Of a stretch of 64,000 bases of DNA, positions 1 to 8,702 are shown piece by piece; positions within the stretch are counted from its first letter, which is position 1; each line of letters starts with the position of its first letter. The stretch is from the NCBI GenBank assembly GCA_963789515.1, contig CAWBKW010000002.1, positions 744,001 through 808,000 of the forward strand, written 5' to 3'. The notes below the pieces were generated by a model. That model did not search any database. It was not told where the DNA came from and worked only from the letters and a program-made list of their open reading frames with translations. Position numbers and translations under genes: made by a program. Source of the DNA: JBAXEO01 sp963789515. GTDB taxonomy: Bacteria > Actinomycetota > Coriobacteriia > Anaerosomatales > JAAXUF01.

Positions 1-32
1 AGGTCGGATTCCAGCGATAGGAGCCTCTCATC

Positions 33-722
33 GTGCCGATAGGATTCGGTTTCAGCCAGGAATGGATAGCCCTGATGATCGCCACTGTGGCGCTCGGGCT
101 CATCACGCAGGGCTTCATCAAGTCGGCGTTCCGCCGATGGAGCCGGGTGGCCGTGTCAAGCGGCATGAGCGGCGCACAGGTCGCGAGGACCATCCTGGAC
201 TCCCATGGACTGGACAGCGTGCAGATTCGACAGGTCGGGGGGAACCTCTCGGACAACTACGACCCGCGAACCAAGGTGCTGAACCTTTCCGAAGGGGTCT
301 TCGGCGTGTCGAGCGTCGCCTCTGCGGGCGTGGCGGCACACGAGGCCGGCCATGCCGTTCAAGACGCGCAGCACTATGTCTGGGGTCGTGTGCGTACGGC
401 GCTTGTACCCGCCGCCAACATCGGGTCGAGCGCATCGTGGGTGCTGATCGTCGTCGGGTTCTGGATTCAGGTGAGCGGGCTCGTGTGGCTGGGAATCGCG
501 TTCTACGCGCTGGCGGTCCTCTTCCAGTTCGTCACCCTTCCGGTGGAGCTCGACGCCTCGCGGCGAGCGCTCTCGGCCCTTGAGGCGACCAGTGTGATGA
601 ATGCCCAGCAGCTGGCGGGGGCCAAGCAGGTCCTGACCGCCGCCGCTTTCACCTACGTGGCGGCGGCGCTCATCGCTGCGCTGCAGCTCATGTACTTCAT
701 GGGGCTGGCCAGGCGCGAGTGA
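33..722 (+). CDS. YugP-like membrane zinc metallopeptidase
   Basis: A 229-residue membrane-bound zinc metallopeptidase of the YugP-like family. The zinc motif HEAGH is at residues 103-107, and a later helix around residue 172 (VELDASRRA) carries the acidic residue that normally completes the metal site. Hydrophobic segments near residues 10-30, 135-168 and 203-225 anchor it in the membrane. The GTG start is preferred because GATAGGAG lies about 9 nt upstream. Length fits the family. The substrate is not known; a role in membrane-protein quality control is only inferred from the family. Upstream context is outside the window. The next gene, xseA, starts about 110 nt later and is probably read separately. 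Confidence 0.85.
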   Translation: MPIGFGFSQEWIALMIATVALGLITQGFIKSAFRRWSRVAVSSGMSGAQVARTILDSHGLDSVQIRQVGGNLSDNYDPRTKVLNLSEGVFGVSSVASAGVAAHEAGHAVQDAQHYVWGRVRTALVPAANIGSSASWVLIVVGFWIQVSGLVWLGIAFYALAVLFQFVTLPVELDASRRALSALEATSVMNAQQLAGAKQVLTAAAFTYVAAALIAALQLMYFMGLARRE

Positions 723-830
723 ACCCGCGTCGGAGCTTGCAGCGCGCGAAGGCACCCGCGACTTGCTTGTCGGCTCGAGATGATGTCAGGAGCGGCTGGT
801 AGAATGGTTCGTCCGGGGAGGGATGCCAGC

Positions 831-2102
831 TTGTCCGAGGAGCGCGCACTCACAGTCACTGAAGCCATGGGCGCGGCCAAACGCGCGCTCGAAGGCGTGC
901 GCATACGCGTCTTGGGCGAGGTGTCGGAGTTCAACGATAAGCCCGGCTACAAGGCAGCGTACTTCACCGTTTCGGACGGCGGCGCTGCGATGCCGTGCCT
1001 CATGTGGCGCGATGTCTACGAGGCGAGCGGCGTCGAGCTGCGCTGCGGCATGCTCGTCGAGCTCTCAGGGGGGTTCTCGGCATACGTGCCGAAGGGGCGC
1101 ATGCAGTTCCAGGTCCGTGAGCTCTCGCTTGCGGGAGAGGGCAACCTCCGTCTCCAGGTCGCCGCGCTCGCGCGCAAGCTCGAGGCCGAGGGCCTCATGC
1201 GGTCCGAGCGCAAGCGCGCGCTGCCGCGCTTCCCGCAGCGCATTGCGCTGGTCACGTCTCCGCGTGGCAAGGCGGTTCACGATGTGATCCGCACCCTGAA
1301 GCGTCGCTATCCGCTGGCGGAGCTGCTGATAGCCGGCGTGGCAGTCGAAGGCGACGGCGCACCGGCGGCGATCGTCAACGGCCTCGAGAAGGCCTCTGCG
1401 TGCGGGGCCGACGTGATCCTGCTGGTGCGTGGTGGCGGTTCGTACGAGGATCTCATGCCGTTCAACGCCGAGGTCGTCGCCCGGGCCGTCGCTGCCTGCG
1501 CGGTCCCGGTGGTTACCGGTATCGGCCACGAACCGGATACCTGCCTGGCAGATATGGTCGCCGATCTGCGTGCGTCGACGCCGACCGCCGCTGCCGAGGC
1601 GGCCTCGCCGTCGCACGCGCAGCTCGAGCTGACCCTCGGCCGCGAGCGCCGCGCGCTCGCAACGGCGTTGCAGAACCGGGTCAGGTCGGCAGCCCACCAG
1701 GTGACACGTTTGGCCGAGCGTCCGGTGCTCCGAGACCCGCACGGGGTGCTCGGACCCGTCGTGCAGGCGATCGACATGGCCGCTATGCGCCTGTCGCGCG
1801 CGCTTCCGGCAAGGCTCGCGCGCGACAGCCAGCGTCTCGCGTACGCCCGCGACCGTCTGCTGCGCGCGGGGCCGGCTCTGCTCGACCGCGCCTCAGCGTC
1901 GACGGCGATGGGGGCGGCACGGCTCGAGGACCTGTCGCCGCTCGGCATCCTTGCTCGAGGCTACGCGGTCTGTTTCGCCGCTGACGGGAGCACCGTCGTC
2001 AAGAGTGCTGCGAGAGTGAAACACGGGGACACCGTGGTCGTTCGCGTCCGCGACGGACGGATCGGCGCCCAGGTGACCGATTCGATGGTTTTGGAGGACT
2101 GA
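831..2102 (+). CDS. xseA: exodeoxyribonuclease VII large subunit
   Basis: Large, catalytic subunit of exonuclease VII, a cytoplasmic single-strand-specific nuclease that works with XseB. An N-terminal OB-fold DNA-binding part (about residues 5-100) is followed by the catalytic core with LVTSPRGKAVHDVI, then RGGGSYEDLMPFN and GHEPDTCLADMVADLRASTPTAAAE-type signatures, all characteristic of the family. A TTG start at 831 gives an N-terminus (SEERALTVTEAM) that matches the family and has GGGGAGGG 8 nt upstream; an in-frame ATG at 780 would add 17 unlikely residues. The stop codon overlaps the xseB start by one base, so the two subunits are translationally coupled. About 423 residues, normal for the family. 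Confidence 0.95.
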   Translation: MSEERALTVTEAMGAAKRALEGVRIRVLGEVSEFNDKPGYKAAYFTVSDGGAAMPCLMWRDVYEASGVELRCGMLVELSGGFSAYVPKGRMQFQVRELSLAGEGNLRLQVAALARKLEAEGLMRSERKRALPRFPQRIALVTSPRGKAVHDVIRTLKRRYPLAELLIAGVAVEGDGAPAAIVNGLEKASACGADVILLVRGGGSYEDLMPFNAEVVARAVAACAVPVVTGIGHEPDTCLADMVADLRASTPTAAAEAASPSHAQLELTLGRERRALATALQNRVRSAAHQVTRLAERPVLRDPHGVLGPVVQAIDMAAMRLSRALPARLARDSQRLAYARDRLLRAGPALLDRASASTAMGAARLEDLSPLGILARGYAVCFAADGSTVVKSAARVKHGDTVVVRVRDGRIGAQVTDSMVLED

Positions 2103-2392
2103 TGACCGAACCAGCTTGCACCGCCCCTGAGGACCTGACGTTCGGCTCGGCGCTGGCCGAGCTCGACCAGATCGTTGCCGCACTCGAAGGCGGACAGCTC
2201 GAACTCGAGGACAGCCTGGGCCGCTACGAGCGTGGGGTGTCGCTACTTCGGGCCCTGCAGCTCAAACTCGCTGATGCGCAGCAGAAGGTGACGATGCTGA
2301 TCGGCGAGCTTGAGTCCGAGACCGGCGCGGACGAGTCGCCGATTGGTGCACCGGCGATCTCGGCGGATTCCTCCGAGGAGGTTCCCTTCTAG
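2102..2392 (+). CDS. xseB: exodeoxyribonuclease VII small subunit
   Basis: Small subunit of exonuclease VII, 96 residues. The helical core (FGSALAELDQIVAALEGG, then LEDSLGRYERGVSLLRALQ) is the standard XseB two-helix hairpin that wraps the C-terminal tail of XseA. The ATG overlaps the xseA stop by one base, the usual arrangement for coupled expression. The tail after about residue 75 is acidic and low in complexity, as in other XseB proteins. Confidence 0.95.
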   Translation: MTEPACTAPEDLTFGSALAELDQIVAALEGGQLELEDSLGRYERGVSLLRALQLKLADAQQKVTMLIGELESETGADESPIGAPAISADSSEEVPF

Positions 2393-2450
2393 CGGCATTG
2401 CCTGGACGCGACGGTGCGCGGCATCGGATCGGGATCGGCGAAAGGTGCGC

Positions 2451-2816
2451 ATGATGCAAGACTGCCTGTTCTGCAGGGTGGCGCGTGGCGAGTTACCGGC
2501 GAATCTGGTCTACGCGGACGAGCTCTGCATGGCGTTCGACGACATCTCACCACAGGCCCCGGTGCACACGCTGGTAATCCCGCGGGCGCACTACGCAGAC
2601 CTCAGCGACGACGTGCCCGCCGACATCCTGGCCGCGGTCTTCTCCGCCGTGCCCGTGGTGGCCGCGCTGAAGGGAATCGCTGAGTCCGGGTATCGCGTGA
2701 TCGTGAACAACGGCCGTGACGCGAACCAGACCGTTCGGCATCTGCACGTTCACGTGATGGGCGGGCGTGCCATGGAACACGGCATGGTCACGTTCGTCGC
2801 CGAGTTAGCGGCATGA
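2451..2816 (+). CDS. HIT family nucleotide-binding protein
   Basis: A 121-residue HIT (histidine triad) protein, most like the bacterial HinT/HIT group that hydrolyses nucleoside phosphoramidates or adenylates. The catalytic motif HLHVHVM is near the C-terminus. Two cysteines close to the N-terminus (CLFC) resemble the zinc-binding pair seen in many HIT proteins. ATG at 2451 is preferred over a longer frame because AAAGGTG lies just upstream and the resulting N-terminus (MMQDCLFCRVARGE) is the family start. It overlaps the following RACo-like gene by ATGA, which suggests joint translation, though no functional link is obvious. Confidence 0.9.
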   Translation: MMQDCLFCRVARGELPANLVYADELCMAFDDISPQAPVHTLVIPRAHYADLSDDVPADILAAVFSAVPVVAALKGIAESGYRVIVNNGRDANQTVRHLHVHVMGGRAMEHGMVTFVAELAA

Positions 2817-4381
2817 CCGGCCGCCACCCAGTGACGTTCCTCCCCGCCGGGATCACGGTGTGGGTCGACCGCGGAACCACGGTGCTTGAAGCTGCGAAGC
2901 GCGGCGACGTGGTCATTCCGGCGCCCTGCGGCGGGCGGGGTGTGTGCGGGTCTTGCGGAGTGCGCCTCGTGTCGGGTCAGCTGGCAGAGCCGGACGAGGT
3001 CGAGCGGGAGAGACTGCGGCGTGCTCCGGACGGTCTTCGCCTCGCGTGCCGCGCGCTCGTCGAGGGTCCGTGTGAGATCCGCCCGCTCCTAGCCCTGAGC
3101 TCCGACGCTCCTGCCCGGCCTCGAGGCGCCGTTGTTCCGCTTGTAGCGGGAGTCGATCTGGGGACGACCTCGGTCGCCGTCGTGCTCGTGGACGCCGAAT
3201 CGGGGCGTGAAGTAGCACGGGCCTCCGTACCCAACCGGCAGCAGGCGTTCGGGGCCGACGTCCTCACCCGCATGAGCGCGGCCCTTTCCGGGGAAGCGAC
3301 ACAGCTTCGAGAGTCCGCGGAAGCGTCGATCGTCTCGGCGCTCGAGGTGGCCGCGGAGCGCGGGGAGGTTCAGACAGCGGGGATCGCTCGTCTCGCGATC
3401 GCGGCGAACAGCGCGATGACTGCGCTGCTTCTCGAGGTCGACGTCGCACCGCTCGCCACGACGCCCTTCACCGCGCCGTCTGACGGCGGAGCGATCCACG
3501 CCGACTCTTCGCTCCTCGTGTCTCTCGCTCCAGGCGCGACTGCCACGGTGATTCCGCCGATCGCGGGCTTCGTGGGCGGCGACGCCCTCGCCGCTGCCGT
3601 CGGTGCGGGGCTCGCCGAGGCGGACAGGCCGGTGCTCCTGGTCGACTTCGGCACCAACGCCGAGATCGTTCTGGCCGGCTGCGGCTCGCTCGTGGTGGCC
3701 TCGGCGGCCGCCGGACCTGCGTTCGAGGGCTCGGGTATCTCGTGCGGGGGCCCGGCCGCAGACGGGGCGGTCACGCGCGTGGTGATCGACGCCGAGGGAT
3801 CGATCGAGTTGACCGCGCTCGGATCGGAGTCACCCCGCTGGTTCTCGGGATCCGGAATCGTGTCGGCGGTTGCCGCGCTGCTCCGGGCCGGTCACGTGCG
3901 GCCCGATGGCCTGCTGGTAGCCGAGGGACCGCTACGGGACCGGTTCGCACTCGACGAAGGCGTCGTGACCGTCTCGCTCGGCGGGCCGGACGGCTGTCTT
4001 TCGGTGAGCCAGCTCGATGTGCGTTCGCTCCAGCTGGCCAAGGCTGCGGTTCGGGCAGGGATCACCGCGGTGCTGGCGAGGGCGGGTATCAGCGCCGCTG
4101 ACCTGGCAACCGTGTTCGTCGCCGGTGCGTTCGGGTCAGCGTTGCAGGCCGAGGACCTGGTGGATCTCGGTGTGTTTCCTCTGGAAGCCGCCCAAGTGGT
4201 TCGCTCGGTGGGGAATGCCGCTCTCGAGGGGGCCGCGGTCATCGCGCTCGATCCGACACTGCTCGCTCTTGCGGTGTCACTAGCGGCAGATGTGCGCCAC
4301 GTCGACCTCGCAGGGGACCCCGGGTTCGCCGAGGCACTCATGGAGGCCACCGAGCTCGCCAGATACGCCCTCCGCGGCTAG
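2813..4381 (+). CDS. RACo-like ferredoxin/ASKHA activator of corrinoid proteins
   Basis: A 522-residue protein with an N-terminal plant-type [2Fe-2S] ferredoxin domain (Cys39, Cys45, Cys48, Cys79) and a C-terminal ASKHA-type ATPase domain with GVDLGTTS near residue 113 and DFGTNAEIVL further on. This is the layout of RACo, the reductive activator of corrinoid proteins, which uses ATP to reduce Co(II) to Co(I) in corrinoid/iron-sulfur proteins and methyltransferases. It is shorter than the best-known acetogen RACo, with little linker between the domains. No corrinoid protein or methyltransferase is in the window, so the partner is unknown. It is followed by a strong terminator. Confidence 0.85.
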   Translation: MTGRHPVTFLPAGITVWVDRGTTVLEAAKRGDVVIPAPCGGRGVCGSCGVRLVSGQLAEPDEVERERLRRAPDGLRLACRALVEGPCEIRPLLALSSDAPARPRGAVVPLVAGVDLGTTSVAVVLVDAESGREVARASVPNRQQAFGADVLTRMSAALSGEATQLRESAEASIVSALEVAAERGEVQTAGIARLAIAANSAMTALLLEVDVAPLATTPFTAPSDGGAIHADSSLLVSLAPGATATVIPPIAGFVGGDALAAAVGAGLAEADRPVLLVDFGTNAEIVLAGCGSLVVASAAAGPAFEGSGISCGGPAADGAVTRVVIDAEGSIELTALGSESPRWFSGSGIVSAVAALLRAGHVRPDGLLVAEGPLRDRFALDEGVVTVSLGGPDGCLSVSQLDVRSLQLAKAAVRAGITAVLARAGISAADLATVFVAGAFGSALQAEDLVDLGVFPLEAAQVVRSVGNAALEGAAVIALDPTLLALAVSLAADVRHVDLAGDPGFAEALMEATELARYALRG

Positions 4382-4443
4382 TCGCGAGTGATGCGGCGCG
4401 GGTGCGGAGCGCTGCCAGCGCCATGAATCGTCTCAGAGCAGCC

Positions 4444-4473
4444 GAAAGCCCCGGCCTTCGGGCCGGGGCTTTC
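4444..4473 (+). terminator. rho-independent terminator after the RACo-like gene
   Basis: A perfect 13-bp stem (GAAAGCCCCGGCC at 4444-4456 pairing with 4461-4473) closed by a TTCG tetraloop, 63 nt after the stop codon. The T content after the stem is modest (TTTC, then ATAATCCTTCCC), but the hairpin is very strong. Confidence 0.85.
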
Positions 4474-4839
4474 ATAATCCTTCCCTCTTTTACCCCTGAG
4501 TCCTCTGTCGGGCATATGCGCTCTGCCTGGGAGACGCATTCTCGCGATGCCGGTCGCTGAGTGCCCTGCCGGTTTGCCGTTCCGGATTCCCCGGAAGCGG
4601 CGACGTAAAAGGGAAGGGAAACCTTGTAGGTCGACATTAACCGATTCGTGCACGTTCTGCAACATTTGTTACAAACGATTTGAGGCAGTATTTCGCGGAT
4701 TGTGCGGCCGGATCGAGCGCGTCGGGGTGCCTCGGCGCGACCCGAGTTGCCGCTCAAGCGGTCGCTCACCCGTGGTTATGCGCCGTTGACCGACCTCTGC
4801 GCGCCGTCCGCCTGAGACCGTCACGGCACCTCCCTCACC

Positions 4840-4854
4840 TGTGGCTAGTATGTG
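4840..4854 (+). promoter_or_regulatory. candidate acs promoter (-10 TAGTAT)
   Basis: TAGTAT at 4846-4851 inside GCTAGTATGTGGTG. The same 14-base string occurs at 44603-44616 before the VanW-family gene. No good -35 box lies 16-18 nt upstream. The predicted start would leave about a 100-nt leader before acs. Confidence 0.45.
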
Positions 4855-4959
4855 GTGCGGCTCAATGGGGGCCGTGAGTGCTACGAGGGGACCTGCGGCA
4901 CGCGGCTACGCGGCGGTGAGGATTCCCGGACCATCGACCGTGAGGACAAGGAGGCCGTC

Positions 4960-6954
4960 ATGACTGACGAGTCCACGGGTTTTGATTCTGTAAGCAAGGT
5001 GGGGCGGGTCATCCAGCCACCCGAGTGGGTCAAGGAGAACGCCTGGATCAGCTCTATGGAGCAGTACCAGACCATGTACGATCGCTCCGTGGCCGATCCT
5101 GAGGGCTTCTGGGCGGAGATGGCCAACGAACTCGTCTACTGGGACAAGCCGTGGGACAAGGTCCTCGAGTGGGAGTTCGAGACGCCCAAGGTCGAGTGGT
5201 TCATCGGCGCCAAGACCAACGTCGCCTACAACTGCCTCGATCGTCACCTCACCGACGGACGCCGCAACAAGGCCGCGATCATCTGGGAGTCCGACGAGGG
5301 TCGCAGCAAGGTCTACACGTACCAGTCGCTCTACCACAAGGTCTGCCGCTTCTCCAACGTGCTCAAGAAGCACGGCATCAAGAAGGGCGACCGTGTCGCC
5401 ATCTACATGCCGATGATTCCCGAGCTCGCCATCGCGATGCTCGCCTGCGCGCGCATCGGCGCCATCCACTCCATCGTATTCGGCGGCTTCTCGCCCAACT
5501 CGCTCCGCGACCGCATCCAGGACAGTGCCTGCAAGATGCTGATCACCGCCGACGAGGGACTGCGCGGCGGTCGTGTCATCCCGCTGAAGGCCATGGCCGA
5601 CGAGGCGCTGCTCGAGTGCCCGAGTGTCGAGACCTCCATCGTGGTGTCGCGCACCCAGAACCAGATCGACATGGAACCCGGCCGTGACTTCTGGTACCAC
5701 GAGGAGATGCGCGCCGAGGACATCGGCCACCACTGTGACATCGAGTGGATGGACGCCGAGGATCCGCTCTTCATCCTCTACACTTCCGGTTCGACCGGCA
5801 AGCCCAAGGGCGTTCTCCACACCACCGGTGGCTACCTCGTTTACACGACCATGACCATGAAGTACACGTTCGACTACCACGACGACGACGTGTTCTTCTG
5901 CACCGCCGACATCGGCTGGATCACGGGCCACAGCTACGTCGTGTACGGCGCGCTCTCGCTCGGCGCCACCTCGGTCATGTTCGAGGGCGTTCCCAACTAC
6001 CCGGACCCGGGCCGCTTCTGGGAGATGGTCGACAAGCACGGCATCACCCAGTTCTACACCGCGCCGACCGCAATCCGAGCGTTGATGAAGGCCGGTGACG
6101 AGTGGCCTGCCAAGTACGACCTGTCAAGCCTTCGCGTCCTGGGTACGGTGGGCGAGCCCATCAACCCCGAGGCGTGGATGTGGTACTACAAGAACGTCGG
6201 TCGCGAGCGCGTTCCGATCGTGGACACCTGGTGGCAGACCGAGACCGGCGGCCACATGATCACGAACCTGCCGGCTTGCACGCCCATGAAGCCCGGTTCG
6301 GCGACCAAGCCGATGTTCGGTATCCAGCCCATCATCCTCAACGAGGACCAGAGCGAGACGCCGACGGGCCAGGGCGGTCGCCTGTGCATCAAGTTCCCGT
6401 GGCCGGGCATGCTCCGCGGCACGTGGGGCGATCCGGAGAACAAGCGCGTCAAGGAAGTCTACTTCTCGCAGTTCCCGGGCTACTACTTCACCGGTGACGG
6501 GTGCCGCCAGGACGAAGACGGCTACTACTGGCTCATGGGCCGCGTCGACGACGTCATCAACATCTCCGGTCACCGCCTCGGTACCGCCGAGGTCGAGTCG
6601 GCGCTCGTGTCGCACCCGCTTGTCGCTGAGTCCGCGGTCGTCGGCTTCCCGCACGACATCAAGGGCGAGGGCATCTATGCCTACGTCATCCTGAAGGCCA
6701 ACGCCGAGGCTTCAGATGACACCGTGTCGATACTTCGCGGTCACGTGCGCTCAGAAATCGGGCCGATTGCGACGCCGGATCACATCCAGCTCGTTCCCGA
6801 CCTGCCCAAGACGCGTTCCGGCAAGATCATGCGCCGTATCCTGCGCAAGGTTGCCGCCGGAGAACGCGACCTTGAGACGTTCGGCGACACCTCCACGCTG
6901 GCCGATCCCTCGGTCGTGCAGAAGATCGTCGACGGCGCGCCTGACGTCGAGTAG
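4960..6954 (+). CDS. acs: acetyl-CoA synthetase, AMP-forming
   Basis: A 664-residue acetate:CoA ligase (AMP-forming) that activates acetate through acetyl-AMP. The adenylation P-loop YTSGSTGKPKGV lies near residue 273, the nucleotide motif DTWWQTETGG near 420, and the C-terminal PKTRSGKIMRR near 617 carries the lysine that is regulated by acetylation in studied Acs proteins. The ATG at 4960 has AAGGAGG 5 nt upstream; the frame is open further back to 4852, but that part is not family-like. It stands alone between two hairpins. The name prpE is possible for close relatives, but the sequence fits Acs best. Confidence 0.95.
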   Translation: MTDESTGFDSVSKVGRVIQPPEWVKENAWISSMEQYQTMYDRSVADPEGFWAEMANELVYWDKPWDKVLEWEFETPKVEWFIGAKTNVAYNCLDRHLTDGRRNKAAIIWESDEGRSKVYTYQSLYHKVCRFSNVLKKHGIKKGDRVAIYMPMIPELAIAMLACARIGAIHSIVFGGFSPNSLRDRIQDSACKMLITADEGLRGGRVIPLKAMADEALLECPSVETSIVVSRTQNQIDMEPGRDFWYHEEMRAEDIGHHCDIEWMDAEDPLFILYTSGSTGKPKGVLHTTGGYLVYTTMTMKYTFDYHDDDVFFCTADIGWITGHSYVVYGALSLGATSVMFEGVPNYPDPGRFWEMVDKHGITQFYTAPTAIRALMKAGDEWPAKYDLSSLRVLGTVGEPINPEAWMWYYKNVGRERVPIVDTWWQTETGGHMITNLPACTPMKPGSATKPMFGIQPIILNEDQSETPTGQGGRLCIKFPWPGMLRGTWGDPENKRVKEVYFSQFPGYYFTGDGCRQDEDGYYWLMGRVDDVINISGHRLGTAEVESALVSHPLVAESAVVGFPHDIKGEGIYAYVILKANAEASDDTVSILRGHVRSEIGPIATPDHIQLVPDLPKTRSGKIMRRILRKVAAGERDLETFGDTSTLADPSVVQKIVDGAPDVE

Positions 6955-6972
6955 GCACGCCACACGAGTCCT

Positions 6973-7009
6973 CGGGGCCCCGGTCCGCATCGCGCGGGCC
7001 GGGGCCTCG
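6973..7009 (+). terminator. possible terminator after acs
   Basis: A G+C-rich inverted repeat (CTCGGGGCCCCGG... paired with ...CCGGGGCCTCGA) starts 18 nt after the acs stop. There is no T-run after it, so termination would depend on the strong hairpin or on Rho. Confidence 0.55.
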
Positions 7010-7029
7010 ACTATGGGCGTTCAGGCACC

Positions 7030-7058
7030 TTGTCCCGCGGCAGCCGTTGCGCTACTCT
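7030..7058 (+). promoter_or_regulatory. promoter of the pyr operon
   Basis: TTGTCC (7030-7035), a 17-nt spacer and TACTCT (7053-7058). Transcription starting about 7 nt downstream would place the PyrR-binding loop near the very 5' end of the leader, as expected for PyrR attenuation. Confidence 0.55.
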
Positions 7059-7065
7059 CGGACTC

Positions 7066-7190
7066 GACCTTTAAGCCCAGTCCCGTGAGGCTGGCAAGGG
7101 CCGCAGACTCATACCGCAGCAGTGCGCGAACGGCTGCTCGCACCACGATGATGACGTGCCTCCTTGCCGAAGCGGCGGGGAGGCGTCTTT
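7066..7190 (+). promoter_or_regulatory. PyrR-binding attenuator leader
   Basis: The loop AGTCCCGTGAGGCT (7079-7092) matches the PyrR recognition consensus ARUCCNGNGAGGYU exactly. It is flanked by complementary arms (CCTT..GCC before, GGC..AAGG after) that form the anti-antiterminator stem. A terminator follows at 7158-7184, and a GCAGC/GCTGC pair lies between. When UMP is high, PyrR bound to this RNA is expected to let the terminator form and shut down the operon. The mechanism is known from the family; the structure is read from the sequence. Confidence 0.9.
7158..7190 (+). terminator. pyr attenuator terminator
   Basis: GCCTCC (7158-7163) pairs with GGAGGC (7179-7184), with further G-C and G-U pairs inside (about 12 bp) and a short loop, followed by GTCTTTGT. 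It ends about 20 nt before the pyrR start, the expected place for the PyrR-controlled terminator. Confidence 0.85.
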
Positions 7191-7208
7191 GTATCCGGAG
7201 GTGTGTCG

Positions 7209-7766
7209 GTGGAGTACAGAACCAAGGCGACCGTGATGGACTCGGAGGCGATATCTCGAGCTGTCACCCGAATCGCACACGAGATCCTCGAGGCGAACAA
7301 GGGCGCGGGCAACCTCGCGTTCGTGGGAATCGTGACTAGAGGGGCCGCACTCGCCGAGATACTGGCGGCGAAGGTCCTCGAGATCGAAGGTGCGGCCGTT
7401 CCGGTCGGTACGCTCGACATCAGCTTCTACCGGGACGACCTTGCCATTCGCCTCTCGCCCGAGGTGCATCGCACGGACATCCCATTCGATGTCGAAGGCC
7501 GGGACGTCATCCTGGTCGACGACGTGCTCTTCACTGGCCGAACCATCCGCGCGGCGATGGACGCGATCATGGACTACGGCCGCCCGTGCTCCATCCAGCT
7601 GGCCGTGCTGGTCGATCGCGGCCATCGCGAGCTGCCCATCCGTGCGGACTTCGTCGGCAAGAACGTGCCCTCGTCGCGCCGGGAGCGGGTCAAGGTCTAC
7701 CTGGACGCCACGGACGGTCGCGACGCGGCCGAGATCCTCGAGCGGGCCGAAGGAGGCGAGGCGTAG
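7209..7766 (+). CDS. pyrR: PyrR bifunctional regulator / uracil phosphoribosyltransferase
   Basis: A 185-residue PyrR: an RNA-binding attenuation protein that senses UMP/UTP and also has uracil phosphoribosyltransferase activity. The PRPP-binding motif VILVDDVLFTGRTIRA is intact, and the N-terminus (MEYRTKATVMDSEAISRAVTRIAHEILE) is typical. GTG at 7209 is chosen because GGAGG lies 7 nt upstream; the frame is open back to a TTG at 7164, but that stretch is inside the attenuator terminator. It is the first gene of the pyrimidine operon and directly abuts pyrB. Confidence 0.95.
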   Translation: MEYRTKATVMDSEAISRAVTRIAHEILEANKGAGNLAFVGIVTRGAALAEILAAKVLEIEGAAVPVGTLDISFYRDDLAIRLSPEVHRTDIPFDVEGRDVILVDDVLFTGRTIRAAMDAIMDYGRPCSIQLAVLVDRGHRELPIRADFVGKNVPSSRRERVKVYLDATDGRDAAEILERAEGGEA

Positions 7767-8702
7767 GTGCTGTCTTCTCGCCACATCATCGATATCCAGG
7801 ACCTCACGCCGGAGGACATCAAGCTGATCCTGGACACGGCTGACTCCTTCAAGGAGGTCAACCAGCGCCGCATCAAGAAGCTTCCGACGCTGCGCGGCCG
7901 CACCATCGTCAACCTCTTCCTCGAGCCCAGCACGCGCACCCGGACCAGCTTCGAGATCGCGGCGAAGCGTCTCTCGGCGGACGGGCTGAACTTCTCGGCA
8001 TCGACCTCGGCCACGGTCAAGGGCGAGTCGCTTGCCGACACTGCCGAGACGCTCTCGGCCATGGCGTGCGACCTGGTGATCATCCGTCACAAGTACGCCG
8101 GCTCACCGCGGTTGCTCACGCGGCACATGGACGCGCACATCATCAACGGTGGCGACGGGATGCACCAGCACCCGACGCAGGCCCTTCTCGACCTGTACGC
8201 GATGCGCGAGCGGCTCGGCCACCTCGAGGGGCTCAAAGTCGGCATCGTCGGCGACATCGCGCACTCCCGGGTAGCCGGCTCACTCGTTCCGGCGCTGCGG
8301 ATGGTCGGCGCGACGCCGGTCCTGGTCGGGCCACCGACGCTCATGCCGGCCCGATGCGACGTGCTCGGTGCGGAGTCGGTCGATACGCTCGACGAGGTCA
8401 TCGGGGACCTCGACGTCGCCTACATGCTGCGCATCCAGATGGAGCGTGCCGAAGGCATGCCGTTCCCGAGTCTCCGCGAGTACGCACGAATCTGGGGAAT
8501 GAACCTGAGCCGGCTGTCCAAGATGAAGCCGACGGGCATCGTGATGCATCCCGGCCCGATGAACCGCGGCGTGGAGATCTCCTCGGCGGTGGCCGACAGC
8601 GACCGTGCGGTCGTCCTCGATCAGGTCAACGCCGGGGTGGCCGTTCGTATGGCCGCGATGTATCTGCTCCTGGGAGGTGACGAAGGTGGCGTTGCTGCTT
8701 AA
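7767..8702 (+). CDS. pyrB: aspartate carbamoyltransferase catalytic chain
   Basis: A 311-residue catalytic subunit of aspartate transcarbamylase, which condenses carbamoyl phosphate and aspartate in step two of UMP synthesis. The carbamoyl-phosphate site FLEPSTRTRTSFE is near residue 51, and the HPGPMNRGVEI signature is near the C-terminus. The GTG start is immediately after the pyrR stop, with GGAGG inside the pyrR tail. No pyrI regulatory chain follows; pyrC overlaps its 3' end instead, so this is the unregulated class that works with PyrC. Confidence 0.97.
   Translation: MLSSRHIIDIQDLTPEDIKLILDTADSFKEVNQRRIKKLPTLRGRTIVNLFLEPSTRTRTSFEIAAKRLSADGLNFSASTSATVKGESLADTAETLSAMACDLVIIRHKYAGSPRLLTRHMDAHIINGGDGMHQHPTQALLDLYAMRERLGHLEGLKVGIVGDIAHSRVAGSLVPALRMVGATPVLVGPPTLMPARCDVLGAESVDTLDEVIGDLDVAYMLRIQMERAEGMPFPSLREYARIWGMNLSRLSKMKPTGIVMHPGPMNRGVEISSAVADSDRAVVLDQVNAGVAVRMAAMYLLLGGDEGGVAA

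Larger units (their letters stand above)
4382..4959. other. intergenic region between RACo-like gene and acs
   Basis: A 578-base gap without a convincing gene. It holds the terminator at 4444-4473, an AT-richer stretch at 4640-4690 with the short inverted repeat TTTGT-T-ACAAA (4665-4675), a TTGACC at 4788, and the acs promoter candidate near 4846. Short open frames here lack ribosome binding sites and protein-like composition. Confidence 0.6.

Noticed and set aside
4852..4959. N-terminal extension of acs from 4852
   Set aside because: The added 36 residues are not Acs-like, and an ideal AAGGAGG site precedes the ATG at 4960.
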